Source: Cryptomeria japonica
Lineage: Eukaryota > Streptophyta > Pinopsida > Cupressales > Cupressaceae
NCBI RefSeq assembly: GCF_030272615.1
Contig: NC_081406.1
Coordinates: forward strand, 117,374,847 to 117,438,846
Reading direction: 5' to 3'
Length of the DNA stretch: 64,000 nt
Below the pieces are notes generated by a model. It ran no database searches. It saw nothing but the letters and a program-made list of their open reading frames with translations, and had not been told where the DNA came from. The position numbers were made by a program, and so were the translations under genes. Numbering within the stretch: position 1 is the first letter of the stretch; the number at the start of each line of letters is the position of its first letter. Of this stretch, positions 34,021 through 45,844 are shown one piece after another.

Positions 34021-34460
34021 CACTCATCGATGTTCCAGTTTCATCGAAAAGTGAAAGGCCAACAAAAGGTGAAGTCGAGGAAATAAAATTGTGGAGGAAA
34101 CTTAAAAAAACATTCACCGAAAAACAAATCTTATCGATAACAATATGTCGATAAAAACAAAGGGATTTTCATCGATAAAAGAAGGACATCGAAGAAAAGA
34201 AGATTTCGGAGGGCTCGCGTGAACTTTCACCGAAGTATAAAACTCATCGAAATATGATTTCGATGAAACTCACGAATAACTCATCGAAAAAGATTTCATC
34301 GAAGATAGGATGATTTCGGGGAGACTAGAAGATGGTTTTTCGACAAGGGCCATTCATCGATGAGTTGATATCGAGGAAAATGAACTTTCGATGAAAGATT
34401 AAAGCATTCAACCAAAGATAGGGGTTTCATCGAAATCTCGATTCACAATCATTTCAGTTG
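34021..34460 (+). repeat. TCGA-rich leader (ATCGAA/TTCGAT words)
   Basis: Seventeen TCGA tetranucleotides fall in about 430 bp, roughly ten times the chance rate. Most are embedded in CATCGA(A/T)-type words on either strand, with extra CACCGAA variants. Spacing is irregular (about 10-40 bp). It lies just upstream of orphan ORF C (ATG 34735) and probably belongs to the same inserted element. It could be a binding array for a dimeric protein or a structured leader RNA. Confidence 0.7.
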
Positions 34461-34734
34461 AACAGTACTTCCCGTGAAGGAATTAAAAGCTCAAGTTGAG
34501 GATGTCACATCTACAATTAAGTTTAAACATTTGAGTAGCCATTATAAACACATAGACATTAACTATTGCACAAGTTTCCCACACAATTACAGCTGAATTG
34601 ATCGAATTTTCATAAGAACCAGATTGTTGCCAAAAGACGGAAAGTTACAAGGAGTTAGCTGAAGTTCGTAAACAACAGTCAGAAGAGCTCGACAATTCTC
34701 CAAGTAAGTGTGATATCTCACATTGATTGAAATT

Positions 34735-37733
34735 ATGGAACCCTCTTCTTCTTCTAAAAAGAGTAGGAAAGGAGAGGAATTGAACCCTGAAGAGAAACCC
34801 AAATGACAGAAAAAGGAGGGTAGAACTTTAGCTCAGGATCTGCTAGACCAGTGCCCGACATCCAGTGTGAGGTCCAAAAAAATCAAAAGTGAAGAGGAAG
34901 GGTTGGAAGATAGATTTGAACATCTAGGAGACATATGGACTGAAATCAGAGGACATGAGTTGTTCTTATTTGGTTGCAAGAGAAGGGATGCTCCTGAGCC
35001 TGTGAGTAACCTGTGGAAGAAAAATTTAGGGAAATTGCAGTTTCAAATGTATTTGTGAATGTCAAATTAATGAAAGCCCTAGTAGATTGTTATGATCCAA
35101 AAACCAAAACCATATGTGACTACCGAGGGAATCCTATGGTGGTAATTAACAAACAGACCATTGATATGGTGTTTGATCTAGACTGGGATGTGGAAGAGAA
35201 AATTGACATACAAAAACTGTCGCAAGAGTTCTTCAATTTAGAGGACATCTATAGGACATGGAGACTACCCATTCACCAACCAAAAGTGGGAAAGTCCTTA
35301 GTTCCTTTTAGTAAAGATGACAAGGTGCCTTTTGATGTCAACCAATTCCATCCATATTTCAAGTATACATACTATGCTGCAGCCCAAGTATTAGGCTTAG
35401 AGGCTCATCCTCTCATGGATATTGGGGTTATGGTTCTATGTGTTGATCTATAGTCAAAAGACCCTAGGCCCTTTGACTATGCCACTTATGTTGCAGAAGC
35501 ACTAAATCATGGGTTGGAAAAGTTAAAAGGAGACCTTGTAAATGTTCATTTCTCATTGTATTCCTTATTAATGCACATTATTCTTTATTGTGGACAAGAA
35601 TTCAATTTCTGGTCAGATGATTTTAGCATCAGAGCTTATGATAAAAATGGTTTGAAGAAACCAGTCCAGTTGTGGGTTTCTGCATGGGATCAAAGATTTA
35701 TAAACAACCAATATTAGCACTTTCAGGAATATTTTGTGAAACCACTCAGTGCAGCCTTCGGATAGCATAGAAATTATGCTTTGTCTCCTGAAATCAAAAG
35801 ATTCCTCAGGCCAAAAGACTTCTCTCCAGAGTCTCAAATTGATCACAACTAGGGTGATTGGTATTGCCACCCTAATCATACAGAAATCAAGGTATTCAGG
35901 TATGAAGGAAAGCCATACATGCTTCCAATTACAGTGCCAAATAGGGTGGCTAGTCTAGAGATTGTAAGACAACTGTCTGCTGTCAGTGCCAAACATCTCA
36001 CAGATTTTGGTAAACAATCTATTGTGCCAAGGTTACTGGTGTTTTCTGATTTCATTGGTAAAAGTTCTAAAAGTTATCATTTACTTCAAAATAAGTTAGA
36101 TTATTATGGCATGACTCTGGGTGATCCTAGAGAGAACTTTGATCCTGAGGGATATGTAAGAGCTGCAAGGGCATCACAGAAGCTAAAAGCTGGAATACAT
36201 GTGGCTCAAATGCCAGACGATTTAATCAGGAACCTTGAAAGGGAAGAGGCCAAGGTTTTGAGAGAAAGAAGTGAGATGACTTGGGAAGATTTCAAGTGGA
36301 AAAGAGCAAGGGGGATGGTGGATGGACACCTACTTGGAAACCTCCAAGATCCTTTGGAGATAGCCAAAAAACTACTTCAACATGAGGTAGAGATTATGCA
36401 TAGAGTACCCCCACAGTTCCTCCATTTTGTCAACACTGGAAAAGATAGTAAGCCATTGGCTCATATGTCACGAAAATCAACTGCTAGTAGCATCCCTGCT
36501 GACTCCCCTAGAGAAGATTATCCACCTGGTTTTGAAGCAGAGGTAGATGTGGAAACTGGTGAATTTAATATGAGGGATATAGTTGATATAAGGATGACAG
36601 AGCATGAAGACTTTGTTGCGAATGACGGATTCGCTTCCTCAGGAGAATTCCTTTCATTCTTATACTAGTACAATGGGGCTCATGTGAGGCGAAGTATGGC
36701 TGGGAGATCAGAAGAAGAGCAGATGAGAAGGCTGCAAGATGAGATAGATGCTCTCATGAAGGATATGACCCCTGAGAAGGGGAGGAAAATATTAAAGGAG
36801 GCTGGTGTTATCATCTTCTCAGGTTGGGATATAAATTTAGCACTTCTGTTTGATGGATTCTTGAAGAAGCAAGACCTAAATCAATAGGTATTGCCTCAAG
36901 AGATAGATAAATTGTTCATAGGCTCAGCGTATGATCCTGATCAAAAAGCTCTCTTACAATGGGCACTGTATCCGAGAGGAAAAAGACCAATTATTGTGGA
37001 TATTGAAGAAACCTTTGGACACCTTATGATCCATCAGGTAGGAAAGACTGACCCTAGGGTAACTGCAAAATTAAACTTGGATGTAGCCAAATTAAATTTG
37101 GATCAGACAGAGTTTTTGGTCAGGGAAAACATTACCTATAAGGGTTTATATGAGAGAACTAAAGAGGAGAATCAAAGGCTACAAGCAAGGGTATTGCAAT
37201 TTGAGACAGGAACTCCTTTAAATGAATATGCTACATATCCCACAAGACAAAGCTTGGATGATGTCTCTGATGTTCTGTATTGGAAATATCAAGCAGAAAA
37301 GGCTACCAAACAGGTGAGTAATATTCAACAGAAGATGGATAAATTGGTTAATGATATCATTGAACACAGGTTCAACACCATGCTCATACATGTTGAACAT
37401 TATTGGAGGGTGTACACTGGAACTATAAAGGCATTAAGAGAGCATGAAAGGTTAAAAGCATGATTGCATGAAGTAATAAGAAATGTTGATGTGATGACAC
37501 TAGAGGAGAAAACAGAAGGGACTTTGTATATGGAGAATCATGTTAAATTTGAAGATGCGCTAAAAGGAGATCTTCAAGAATTGGATGATGGGAGCCCTAT
37601 TGGAATGCCCTCTATTTATAAAGAGGGAGAATTAATATCTATGGAGGAATGGCAGAATGAACTTATAAGTGTCAAGGATCGGGCTCTGTCAAGATTGGAT
37701 CGAAGCAAAGACATGGCCCCTACCGTCAACTAG
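34735..37733 (+). pseudogene. Long orphan ORF, copy C (about 1000 codons, decayed)
   Basis: An ATG at 34735 opens MEPSSSSKKSRKGEELNPEE. A frameshift near 35000 moves to the frame that then runs to 37733, broken only by single stops (TAG at 35451, 35715, about 35763, 35841, 36666 and 36885; TGA at 37461). An N-terminal region (ALVDCYDPKTKTICDYRGNP, MVVINKQTIDMVFDLDWD) resembles the module of copies A, B and D. The middle is mixed alpha/beta with a Pro/Asp segment (PREDYPPGFEAEVDVETGEF). The C-terminal third is coiled coil with an AKLNLD duplication. No protease, integrase or reverse transcriptase is seen. The element is inserted in orphan ORF B. Function unknown. Confidence 0.6.
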
Positions 37734-38730
37734 ATGATATTCGAATACCTTTCACAGGGAGAAGAATTAAAGAAATAGAGCATCAAGATCAAGACTTTTA
37801 AAGAAGATGATTACATTCATCATTTAGGGATGCTTAATCTCTTTTTACTTAAATTTGTTAGGAGTGTTCAAATTGACAATTAGTATTTTGAAAAGACACG
37901 TCTTTTCATAGATAGCATTTGCTCTCATATATATATGAGAGAGGTTTCTTGTAATAGGATCTCATAAAAACACGATAGGAAGAAGACAGTAATATATGAC
38001 ATCTTGTAAGTTTCCTGTTATACAAATTTTGACGGATACATAATATAATCAGTCATCTTTTCTTTGCATATGTGTTGCGGATTATTGCATTCATTGTTGG
38101 CAATTACTTGTGATATTATCTAAAGGAGATAAGGTTATTCATATTCTTTGAGTGAAATTTATGTTGTATGTTATAAGGTTGAAATAAAAGTTCTGCTTGT
38201 GAATTATAATTGTTCTTTGCAGTGCTTACTTGGGTGGTCCCTTAAAGGTAGGGTTAAATTCATTCAAGCAACTTATGATATAGACATTCAATCGATCTCA
38301 TAAGAAATAGTAACTGACAGATCCATAAAAGGGTGGGTTTAAAAACTGTCTGACAAGTTCACACAATAAGTCCTAAGGAAATATAAAGACTTTGTAGCCC
38401 AGACAGCAAAGAAGGTGCTGGCCATTTATAAATTACAACTTATCACCATATTCATCATATTTTATTTTAAAACAATAGGAGTAATGGAGTAGGAAGCATA
38501 GAGTAAGTTGGCAATAGTGTATATATATAAAATTATAAGCACAAAGATCAAATAGCTTCTACAACAACAATCTTGAACTCATCTGCTATATCTCCATCCT
38601 AGGAACTTATGCCATTCTGTGATAGGAGGAAGCTAGATCAAGATACTTAATCTGCTATAAAAGGCACTAGTCATTGAAGACAACTAGTGAATAGGTATAC
38701 CCGCCTAGGTCCTGCAGAGCCGAAAGTGAG
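37734..38730. other. Non-coding 3' part of the element carrying ORF C
   Basis: No gene is seen. A TGTTAGGAG at 37856 could start an LTR, and an AT dinucleotide run lies at 37927-37940, but no matching LTR was found at the left side and no polypurine tract precedes it. A short AT run also lies at 38520. The right border of the insertion into ORF B is near 38730. Confidence 0.35.
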
Positions 38731-38734
38731 AGAG

Positions 38735-39780
38735 TTAGTAACCAAATAGGTTCACTCTATAAGTTGGCCAAGTCAATTGGAGGGTTTGATCATAGGAGTT
38801 GGCATTTCTTTAGAACCTATCCAATCTATTGATTTGAGACCCAACAGGGCGGAAGTTGCAGAAGTTATTATGGAACATGTTACTTTAGATGGCTAGTTTT
38901 GTAGTTTGTTTAGCTACCATTTGGTCATCCTTAATCAAATTCGACATGATAAATGCATCTCATTACCCTTATATTTGTTTTCTTCACTCTGTCATAGTTT
39001 GAAAGTTCATAGAAAAAACCCCTCTATCCTGATTATTCATGAGGGTTTGACTCTCTTCATCATGGAGTATGCAAAATCTATTTCTGTTCAAAAGAACCCT
39101 ACTCCTAATTCTGGGAAAGACATTGAGCATAATGTTAGTCTTAAGGGTTTTTCAAGTGATTCAGAGCATACATGTTTGGATGAGGATGCAGGTGTACATT
39201 TAGGGAAATGTAAATGACCCAAAAGGGGCACCTTAGCTCACCATAAAACTATGATTTTGTATGATGAGGTCTTTGTGAGTTCCCCTTTAGATGAGTATGT
39301 GCCTAATTCTGTGGGCCCCAGCTATGATGTTAAGGGTAAAGGTAAATTGGTGGGTCCCTCTCTTAGGTTAGTGAAAGGGAAGGGGAAATCTTTATCCCAT
39401 TTGGCAAGTCGTTCTGTTTGCCAAAATAAGATGAAAAAAAGAAGGATAAGAATATTGAACCTGGTTTGCAATCCCCTACTACCTACCCCTCGCCTATCAA
39501 TGGTATCCATGCAGGTTTGCGTGTGGAAATTCCCGTGGATATTGGTAATGTCATCCCTTTGGAGAAAGGTTCCTATGTTATTGACTCTGGGCATATGATT
39601 AAGAATGTGAAGGATTCTATGGAGAACCAAAGTGTCATGTTTTTGTGGATGGTGTTAGAGATTAATGCTTTGTGTTCATTCTTCCACCTAATTCATGTAA
39701 CATTCCTAAGGATTTTCTCTGTCCCATCATTGGACATTATAGATCAATGGGCAATGCTTGAGAATTATTCAAAATTTTAG
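38735..39780 (+). pseudogene. Orphan ORF, copy B, C-terminal half
   Basis: After the insertion, orphan ORF B resumes: DLRPNRAEVAEVIMEHVTLD, then a stop, FCSLFSYHLVILNQIRH, ISLPLYLFSSLCHSL and IIHEGLTLFIMEYAKS (about 38820-39080). This aligns with copy A near 9720-9580 (LNQLR, SISKSF, LHQGLS). A Lys/Gly-rich stretch with VKGKGKLVGP follows at 39250-39420. The open frame 39466-39780 (104 codons) is its likely downstream part in another frame. Stops and frameshifts are several. Confidence 0.45.
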
Positions 39781-40870
39781 AGAATTCTCCTTCTCTTTTG
39801 GCTCTACAAAGCCAAGGCAAGTATACCTAGTAATACTTAATGACTTAACAAATTAATCATAAATATTACTCATATAGAAATAATTCTTAGACTTATGACT
39901 AGAATACGTGTTTTACTTAGAATTGGCTCAATTCCAGTTACCCATCTTTACTATGTATCTGAGAATGAAAAAACTACTCTACTTCTATATCTACTAATAG
40001 AAATAAAATGGAATTTGACTTAAATTTGAATTGGTTATTGAGACTTAGCACAACTGGGACTAGTGCCTATATCCATTGGAATGGAGTCATACATCAAATG
40101 GATTTCATGAAAAATACTTGTAAATTTGAAAAACTATGCCTAACATAAGCATTCTAATTCATCATTCCAAACCATTCTTATGAAATCTCTATCGTGATCC
40201 TAAATTGTTGTAATGCACTAAGAGGATTTAATTTCCTCAAAGAAAACTGATAAGTACACTACACATTTGTGAGATCTTCACAAAGACAATTTTATCCATC
40301 TCAAACAAATAAACTCATACAAATCAACAAAACACCAAATAGGAGACAATTTTGGATGATATTTTCATCAATCTACAATAAAGTGTTCAATACAATTCAA
40401 ATGACATAAAAACTTTGTAGTTATATTTTCTGCACAAAAATTTCTTACAAACAAGCCACTCTACCTATCCCCATACTAAAGTGATATTAGAACCCTTACA
40501 AAGTAACCTTGAATTCCCTTTCAAATCAAAAAGGCGGCAACAAGCTTCGGGTTACTTTGCCATATGTTATATTTTAACTCAGTTACAAAATAATATGCCA
40601 AGAGCATCTTCATGATCCCAAATATATAAGGCAAAAGAAGGATGATAAAAACAACCTAGCCAGTTGAATTCTAACAATTACATTTGATGTGATTCCCTGT
40701 ATTGACACGTCCATGCTAAATTGAAGATCAAGCCAAGCTTGACAATGAATTGGCATCTATGGGTCCCATTGAAGAGTGACATATGGACCGAATAAAATAA
40801 AATCTCCTCAGTCTGAGAAATGACCAGAGCTCTAAAATATCCTTTTATTCTATTCTCCTTTTTTCCTTCA
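39781..40870. other. No recognisable feature
   Basis: AT-rich DNA without a supported reading frame, LTR end, primer site or repeat on either strand. It separates orphan ORF B from the gag-like tandem unit that begins at about 40900. Confidence 0.35.
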
Positions 40871-40899
40871 ACAAAAACTCACTGCAAGCGTCAATGTGA

Positions 40900-41489
40900 G
40901 GATTGTAAGTTGGGCTTCCTACAGTTGCATTTTGTTTGTTCAAGATTCTAATATTATATTCAAACTCATACAAACCATCCAGCTATTTAGGCAAGTCTTC
41001 CTCTATTTTATCTGCATCATGAGTAACCTTATCAATTATGCTATGCAAGAGGACCTTCCCAAGATCAATTTTTCATACTTGCTCAGTTCTATCCTCCCTA
41101 GTATCTTAAATAAATTATGGTGTAGGAGTAGTTCCTTGCAGTTTGTTGAACCTGTCTAGAGCCTTTGATAAATGTCCATGAAATTTGTGGTGTTCTGCCA
41201 ATAATGCATCTGCTTCACCAATTGTAACCTTCAATATGTTAATCATGAATGACTGGATGGCTCTTCAGCTCCACCTTCATTGTTTTCAATCTGTTTATGC
41301 AAGCAATGTAGAAGTTGTGGCTTTTTAAACAAATATTTTACTACAAGTTTTAAGCAAATATCTATTATTCTTTTTCTATGAATAATTTGGACAATATTCT
41401 GATACATTGTTCATATAAATTGCAAGTGGGGTAATATTTGTTAAAATTTAGCCTTGATTAAATTTTGAGCTACCTTAAACTTACTAGTT
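40900..41489 (-). pseudogene. Gag-like coiled-coil sequence, tandem unit 1, left piece
   Basis: This aligns with 50330-50785 (shared words TGCAGTTTGTTGAAC, CAAATATTTTACTACAAG, AATTTGGAC, CTTAAACTTACTA). It is the left part of a ~1.2-kb unit whose right part continues at 49567 beyond the DNA transposon. The corresponding better-preserved minus-strand frame at 50597-50370 encodes GKFNKLQGTTAPPFVKDTGK. Function is not established; a retroelement gag or ORF1-type protein is likely. Confidence 0.55.
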
Positions 41490-41515
41490 GGGTAAACGTA
41501 CAGAGTTGGGTCCCA
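41490..41515 (+). repeat. Left terminal inverted repeat
   Basis: The sequence begins GGGT and ends AGTTGGGTCCCA. It matches the right end (49541-49566, complement) at positions 1-4 and at 11 of the last 12 positions; the middle is diverged. AGTT lies immediately outside. Confidence 0.75.
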
Positions 41516-41544
41516 ATCCCGTGGAAGTCCATGGGTTGGGAAAT

Positions 41545-41770
41545 GAGCCCGCTAGAAATGGGTGCCCAATTTTTACAAATCGGGCACCCATTTAGCTTCG
41601 GGTGCCCGAGCCAACAAAAAACGGGCATCCGTTTAGCAACGGGTGCCCGAAGCTAAACGGACACCCATTTTTTAAATGTATTTATTTATTTGTTTAAACC
41701 ATTTTCCCATCATTTTTACTATTTGAAAAACAGGCAGGCGTTTCTGAGGAGCACGGGTACCCATTTTTTT
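41545..41770. repeat. Left subterminal cluster of GGGTGCCC-type palindromes
   Basis: At least seven short words of the form GGG(T/C)(A/G)CCC or close variants occur, most flanked by CGTTT or CATTT, in both orientations. Examples are CGGGCACCCATTT and CGGGTGCCCGAAG. Pairs can fold into hairpins. A similar cluster lies inside the right end (48585-48690). Subterminal repeats of this kind are usually transposase-binding sites. Confidence 0.7.
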
Positions 41771-42049
41771 CACCTCAGCTGACCCCCTAGACCATTTTTA
41801 CCTCCTTCCAGGTATTTAGCTTTATTTTTTATATTCTATTTTATTTATTTTTATTGTTTTTCATAAAAAAATGTTAATGTATTGTTATTTTTGAATTTTT
41901 ATGTTTTCAAGTTTGAAAATCATCTTTTATTTCATGTTTAAAATAGTTTTCAGTTTTCAAATATTGCAAAAAACATGAATAGTAAAAACCATAGGAAAAA
42001 AACAAAAAAAATGAATAGTATTTAAACCATAGGAAAAAAACAAAAAACA

Positions 42050-42390
42050 AAAAACAAAAACGTAAACGAACAGCAAACATTAGACGCAAAAAACAGACAA
42101 TAAACCCTGAACAGAAAAACGAATAAACATTAGACACAAAAAATAGACAATAAACCCTGAACAGAAAAACGAACAATAAACATTAGACGCAAAAAATAGA
42201 CAATAAACCCTGAATAGAAAAACGAACACTAAACCCTAAATAGAAAAAAATGAACAAGTCCCAGGAGAAATTTGACTATCTTGGTTGATTAACCCTAAAG
42301 TTGACTATCTTGGTTGATTAACCCTAAATTTGACTATCTTGGTTGATTAACCCTAAACCCTAAATTAACCCTAAACCCTAAACCCTAAAT
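42050..42390. repeat. Minisatellites: ~50-bp units, a 29-bp triplet and CCCTAAA words
   Basis: Three to four units based on AACATTAGACGCAAAAAA and CAATAAACCCTGAA occupy 42060-42240. Three 29-bp copies of TTGACTATCTTGGTTGATT plus AACCCTAAA start at 42271, 42300 and 42329. They are followed by several telomere-like CCCTAAA words to about 42390. All lie within the DNA transposon, near its left end. Confidence 0.8.
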
Positions 42391-45300
42391 TAAATGGTGC
42401 TTAGTGATCAGTGTTTTTCCTAGCAGTGTTGTATCGAATGGAATATATATTTAGTTTTTGATTGGAGCTTTTAGAGTTAAATTTAGTTTTTTTTGGTTTT
42501 CAGTCTATCATAATCAGCAAAGGTATAATAGATCATCATTCATCTCAATGTAACTACAAAATTACAAATCACCATAAGGCGATCCAACACATCATGGGTC
42601 CAAAGCAATCACAAAACATATATCAAACTAAGCACACAATAAACACTCAGGGGCATACAATGCAATAAATGAAGCATCTAGAATAAGATCAAAGTAAAAC
42701 TGAAAGATTTACATTCAAAATGTAAATGGCACAATCATACACACATGGCCAAATCCACATCAAGAATGAAGAATGCAAATGAGTAAAAGGGATTGGCATT
42801 AGAGGGGCATAGAATATAGTGAGGGAAATGTTGAGGAGCCCTTGAATTTTATCCATGTCATTGTGTTTAGGTGACCTCTCAAGATTATGCACCATCATTG
42901 TGTCATAATGTGTCAAAAATATATTGGTTAGAGTATTGAACTAAGGCCTATACAAGTATGGTGGAAGACCGTTGAGGGTAGTGTTAGTGTTGGTCTTAAT
43001 GATAACAACTAATAATTAAGACCTCATGTATAGGGCATGGTGGCCCATTTTTTTGCATGATCAAGAGGATTGGCTATGATTAGAAATGGGTCATTGTAGA
43101 TAGTGTAGGAATTGTCTAGGCTACAAGTGGATATCAACTAATACAATCACTACATCATTATGCTTTCATACATGTCAATATAAGGGTAGGCCATGAAAGT
43201 GTATGTTATAATTATTTGGTTTATCTTATACCAATTTGTAATAAAATGTAATTTGTTAAACCAATATCTATCACTAGGCAATAATCACCTTGTAATTCTT
43301 TAGTGCATAGTTTGCACAATGGTGGGAATATGTAATTATTTTAGATGAAATAGAATTATTATCAATTGCGAAGTATCATGTTTATAATCCATCACATGTT
43401 ACTAAGAATTATGAATAAGCTCCCAACTACCTATGATGCTTGAGACAAGCATGGAGGCAAATTTTTTTATCTAAGAGGGGTTTTTCTTCAACCTAATTAT
43501 GTTCATTATTAATGTAGGCTTATGAAAATGGATCTTAAGACTCCTTTTAATTATGGACATGAAAATTGTTAAGGGAGAATCAAGGTAGGGTTGTCTAAAA
43601 AATGTTTGTTGATTTCTCGAAAGGATTGGACTTAGTGACCTACTTGCCTCAAATAGAAAGCAAGAAAGTATAAGTAGAAGGTGTACATCAAGAGTTTGAG
43701 GTATTGCAATCTTATTGTAGCAATATTAGTAGAGTGTGTGTTGGAAGTGAATGTATTATAGTAGAGTGTGTGTTGGAAGTGAATGTATTATTTTATGTGA
43801 AAGCACATGAAAATAGTAGAGTGTGTGTTGGAAGTGAATGTATTATATTATGTGAAAGCATTAATTGAAATAGTAAAATAAGAACCAACAAGAAGGGAGA
43901 GTTGAGGGTGGTGTCTATATAGGGTAGATGAGTTATGTATTCTAATATATGACAAATTTTCTTGGATAGGTTTCATTATAAACCCCACTAAATTACTTAA
44001 AAATTTACATGTCTATATAAATTTATTTTGCCAAGTATATATTAAATTAAAAAACTAATTATATATTTATATGTGTATGTATCATTTTACATTTAGAATG
44101 AATTAATTCTAAATTTATTATGATAATTGCTTGTATTTCATTACCAAATGTTTATTCTAATTGATATAATTGATGTACATAGTTAAAATATATTTTGAAA
44201 ATTATTTAATATGTAAATAAAAGTTGATCTTAAGTAAATAAATTATTTAATATGATATAATGAATTTCCTCTTAAGTATCACCATCGAAGGGTATGTGAT
44301 CTTCATCTACGAAGGGAATGAAACAATCTACAATAAGATCCTCTAGGAATGGAGAGATATGAGGGTCTCCATGGATCTCCTAAAGTCTATTCCAAAGTGT
44401 GTGGGGGAAATCAATATCCAATGCAATACACATAGAATCATGATCTTGATACTAGATCAAATCACTCCTACATGGTCAATGATGTTACACCAAGATTATA
44501 TATTTTGTAGTGTTTCTAGTTTAGGTATGACTCCATACATAAAAGGAAAATGATTAAACCACCTAAAACTTATGAAGATACCATTTTACAAAAGAGTCAT
44601 AGTTATCCCTTTCAAATTTTACCACAAAAGGATGAATAGAGAAACCTATGATGCCTCCTCATGTTTGTAATTGTAATTGTAAATTTTCAAGTTTGTAATT
44701 TAAAATTAGAAAGGGAACACTCACATCGACAAACAAAAGGGACTAGTTTAATTATAATAGTAAAGAGATTGGATATTATTTTTATATTTCCCAAATTGAT
44801 TGAGCATAATGATTTTATAAAATTTAAAATAATTATATGCTTGGTTTTAGATCACCTCCTTTGACTTTACAAGTCATGGAAGATCTTCTAAAGCCCAAAT
44901 GCACCTTCAACTTTAAAAAACTATGTAGTTTTATGATCAACCCTTCATATATCTTGTCGAACATTGATGAAGTGAGCTTCTAAAAATAAGAATAACCAAT
45001 ACATATGCTCTACTAAAAAGATCATAATCCTAATAATTCTTCCCTTAAATGTCTTTTATAAATTTTTGATTAATCTCTGTTTGTAACAATCTATATAAAA
45101 TCCTATAAAAGTAATCGAAAAATTTAATGTTTGTAATTGTAATTGAAAATTTTAAGTTTGTAATTGTAAATTTTCATGTTTGTAATTGTAATTGTAAATT
45201 TTCAAGTTTGTAAATTTTCATGTTTGTAATTGTAATTGTAAATTTTCAAGTTTGTAAATTTTCATGTTTGTAATTGTAATTGAAAATTTTAAGTTTGTAA

Positions 45301-45415
45301 TTGTAAATTTTCATGTTTGTAATTGTAATTGTAAATTTTCAAGTTTGTAAATTTTCATGTTTGTAATTGTAATTGTAAATTTTCATGTTTGTATATATAT
45401 GCAGATTATTTTCAC
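42391..45415. repeat. Non-coding interior of the transposon, with tandem repeats
   Basis: No gene is supported. Three copies of TAGAGTGTGTGTTGGAAGTG lie at about 43732-43850 (spacings about 33 and 55 bp). A block of TTTGTAATTGTAATTGTAAA and TTTTCAAG/TTTTCATG words is tandemly repeated at about 45126-45395, with an outlying copy at 44660-44700. The rest is AT-rich and may contain older insertions whose borders are not visible. Confidence 0.55.
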
Positions 45416-45838
45416 ATGATGGATGAGTTTGAGATAGATGAGCTATTAGGTATAGTACCACCTCCACCTCCACCTCCACCTCCACCAGAGCAGTTGCGAT
45501 AGACAATTAGGACAAATATTGATGCTCTGATTAGAGATATTCACACTATTAGGCGTGAGCCTCATCCACCCCCTCAGTTGTTACGCCTTGCAGATAGTAT
45601 GCAAGGCATTGTACAGTCTATGCAGGAATTAGATAGCGAGTTAGATAGCTATCGTAGCTGGAGTGAGGGATTGCATGCATTTTACGCAGATGGCCTCACA
45701 TACAAACAAGTTAATGATTTAAAAATAACAAAAATAGAATTGAAAAAATATTTTGTGAACCCTAAGACAGGTGAAGAGATAGATCCAAAGAAGCCACGGA
45801 TCTCTAACATCTTCATATTGTGTCTCAGTAGGTGTTAA
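45416..45838 (+). pseudogene. Second transposon ORF with poly-proline tract
   Basis: The ATG at 45416 opens MMDEFEIDELLGIV, then eleven prolines from a CCACCTCCA run. A TAG near 45500 breaks it. The same frame continues as an 86-codon open part from 45578, with LADSMQGIVQSMQELDSELD, SEGLHAFYADGLTYKQVNDL and KKYFVNPKTGEEIDPKKPR. The family is unknown; the acidic start, Pro tract and helical centre suggest a protein-protein or DNA-binding accessory protein. It converges with the transposase gene and abuts its 3' end. A splice-acceptor-like TATATATATGCAG precedes the ATG, so an upstream exon is possible. Confidence 0.5.
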
Positions 45839-45844
45839 GGATTT

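Noticed and set aside
34735-37733. TAG as a sense codon or programmed readthrough in the orphan ORFs
   Set aside because: The same TAG excess is in a clearly dead Copia pol that also has frameshifts, so CHG deamination explains it more simply.
33923-38731. Exact insertion borders defined by a GAGTT duplication
   Set aside because: Five bases alone are weak, the ends are not TG...CA and no LTR pair was found; only approximate borders are given.
45126-45395. CRISPR-like array
   Set aside because: Repeats are AT-rich, imperfect, contiguous without unique spacers and inside a plant DNA transposon.
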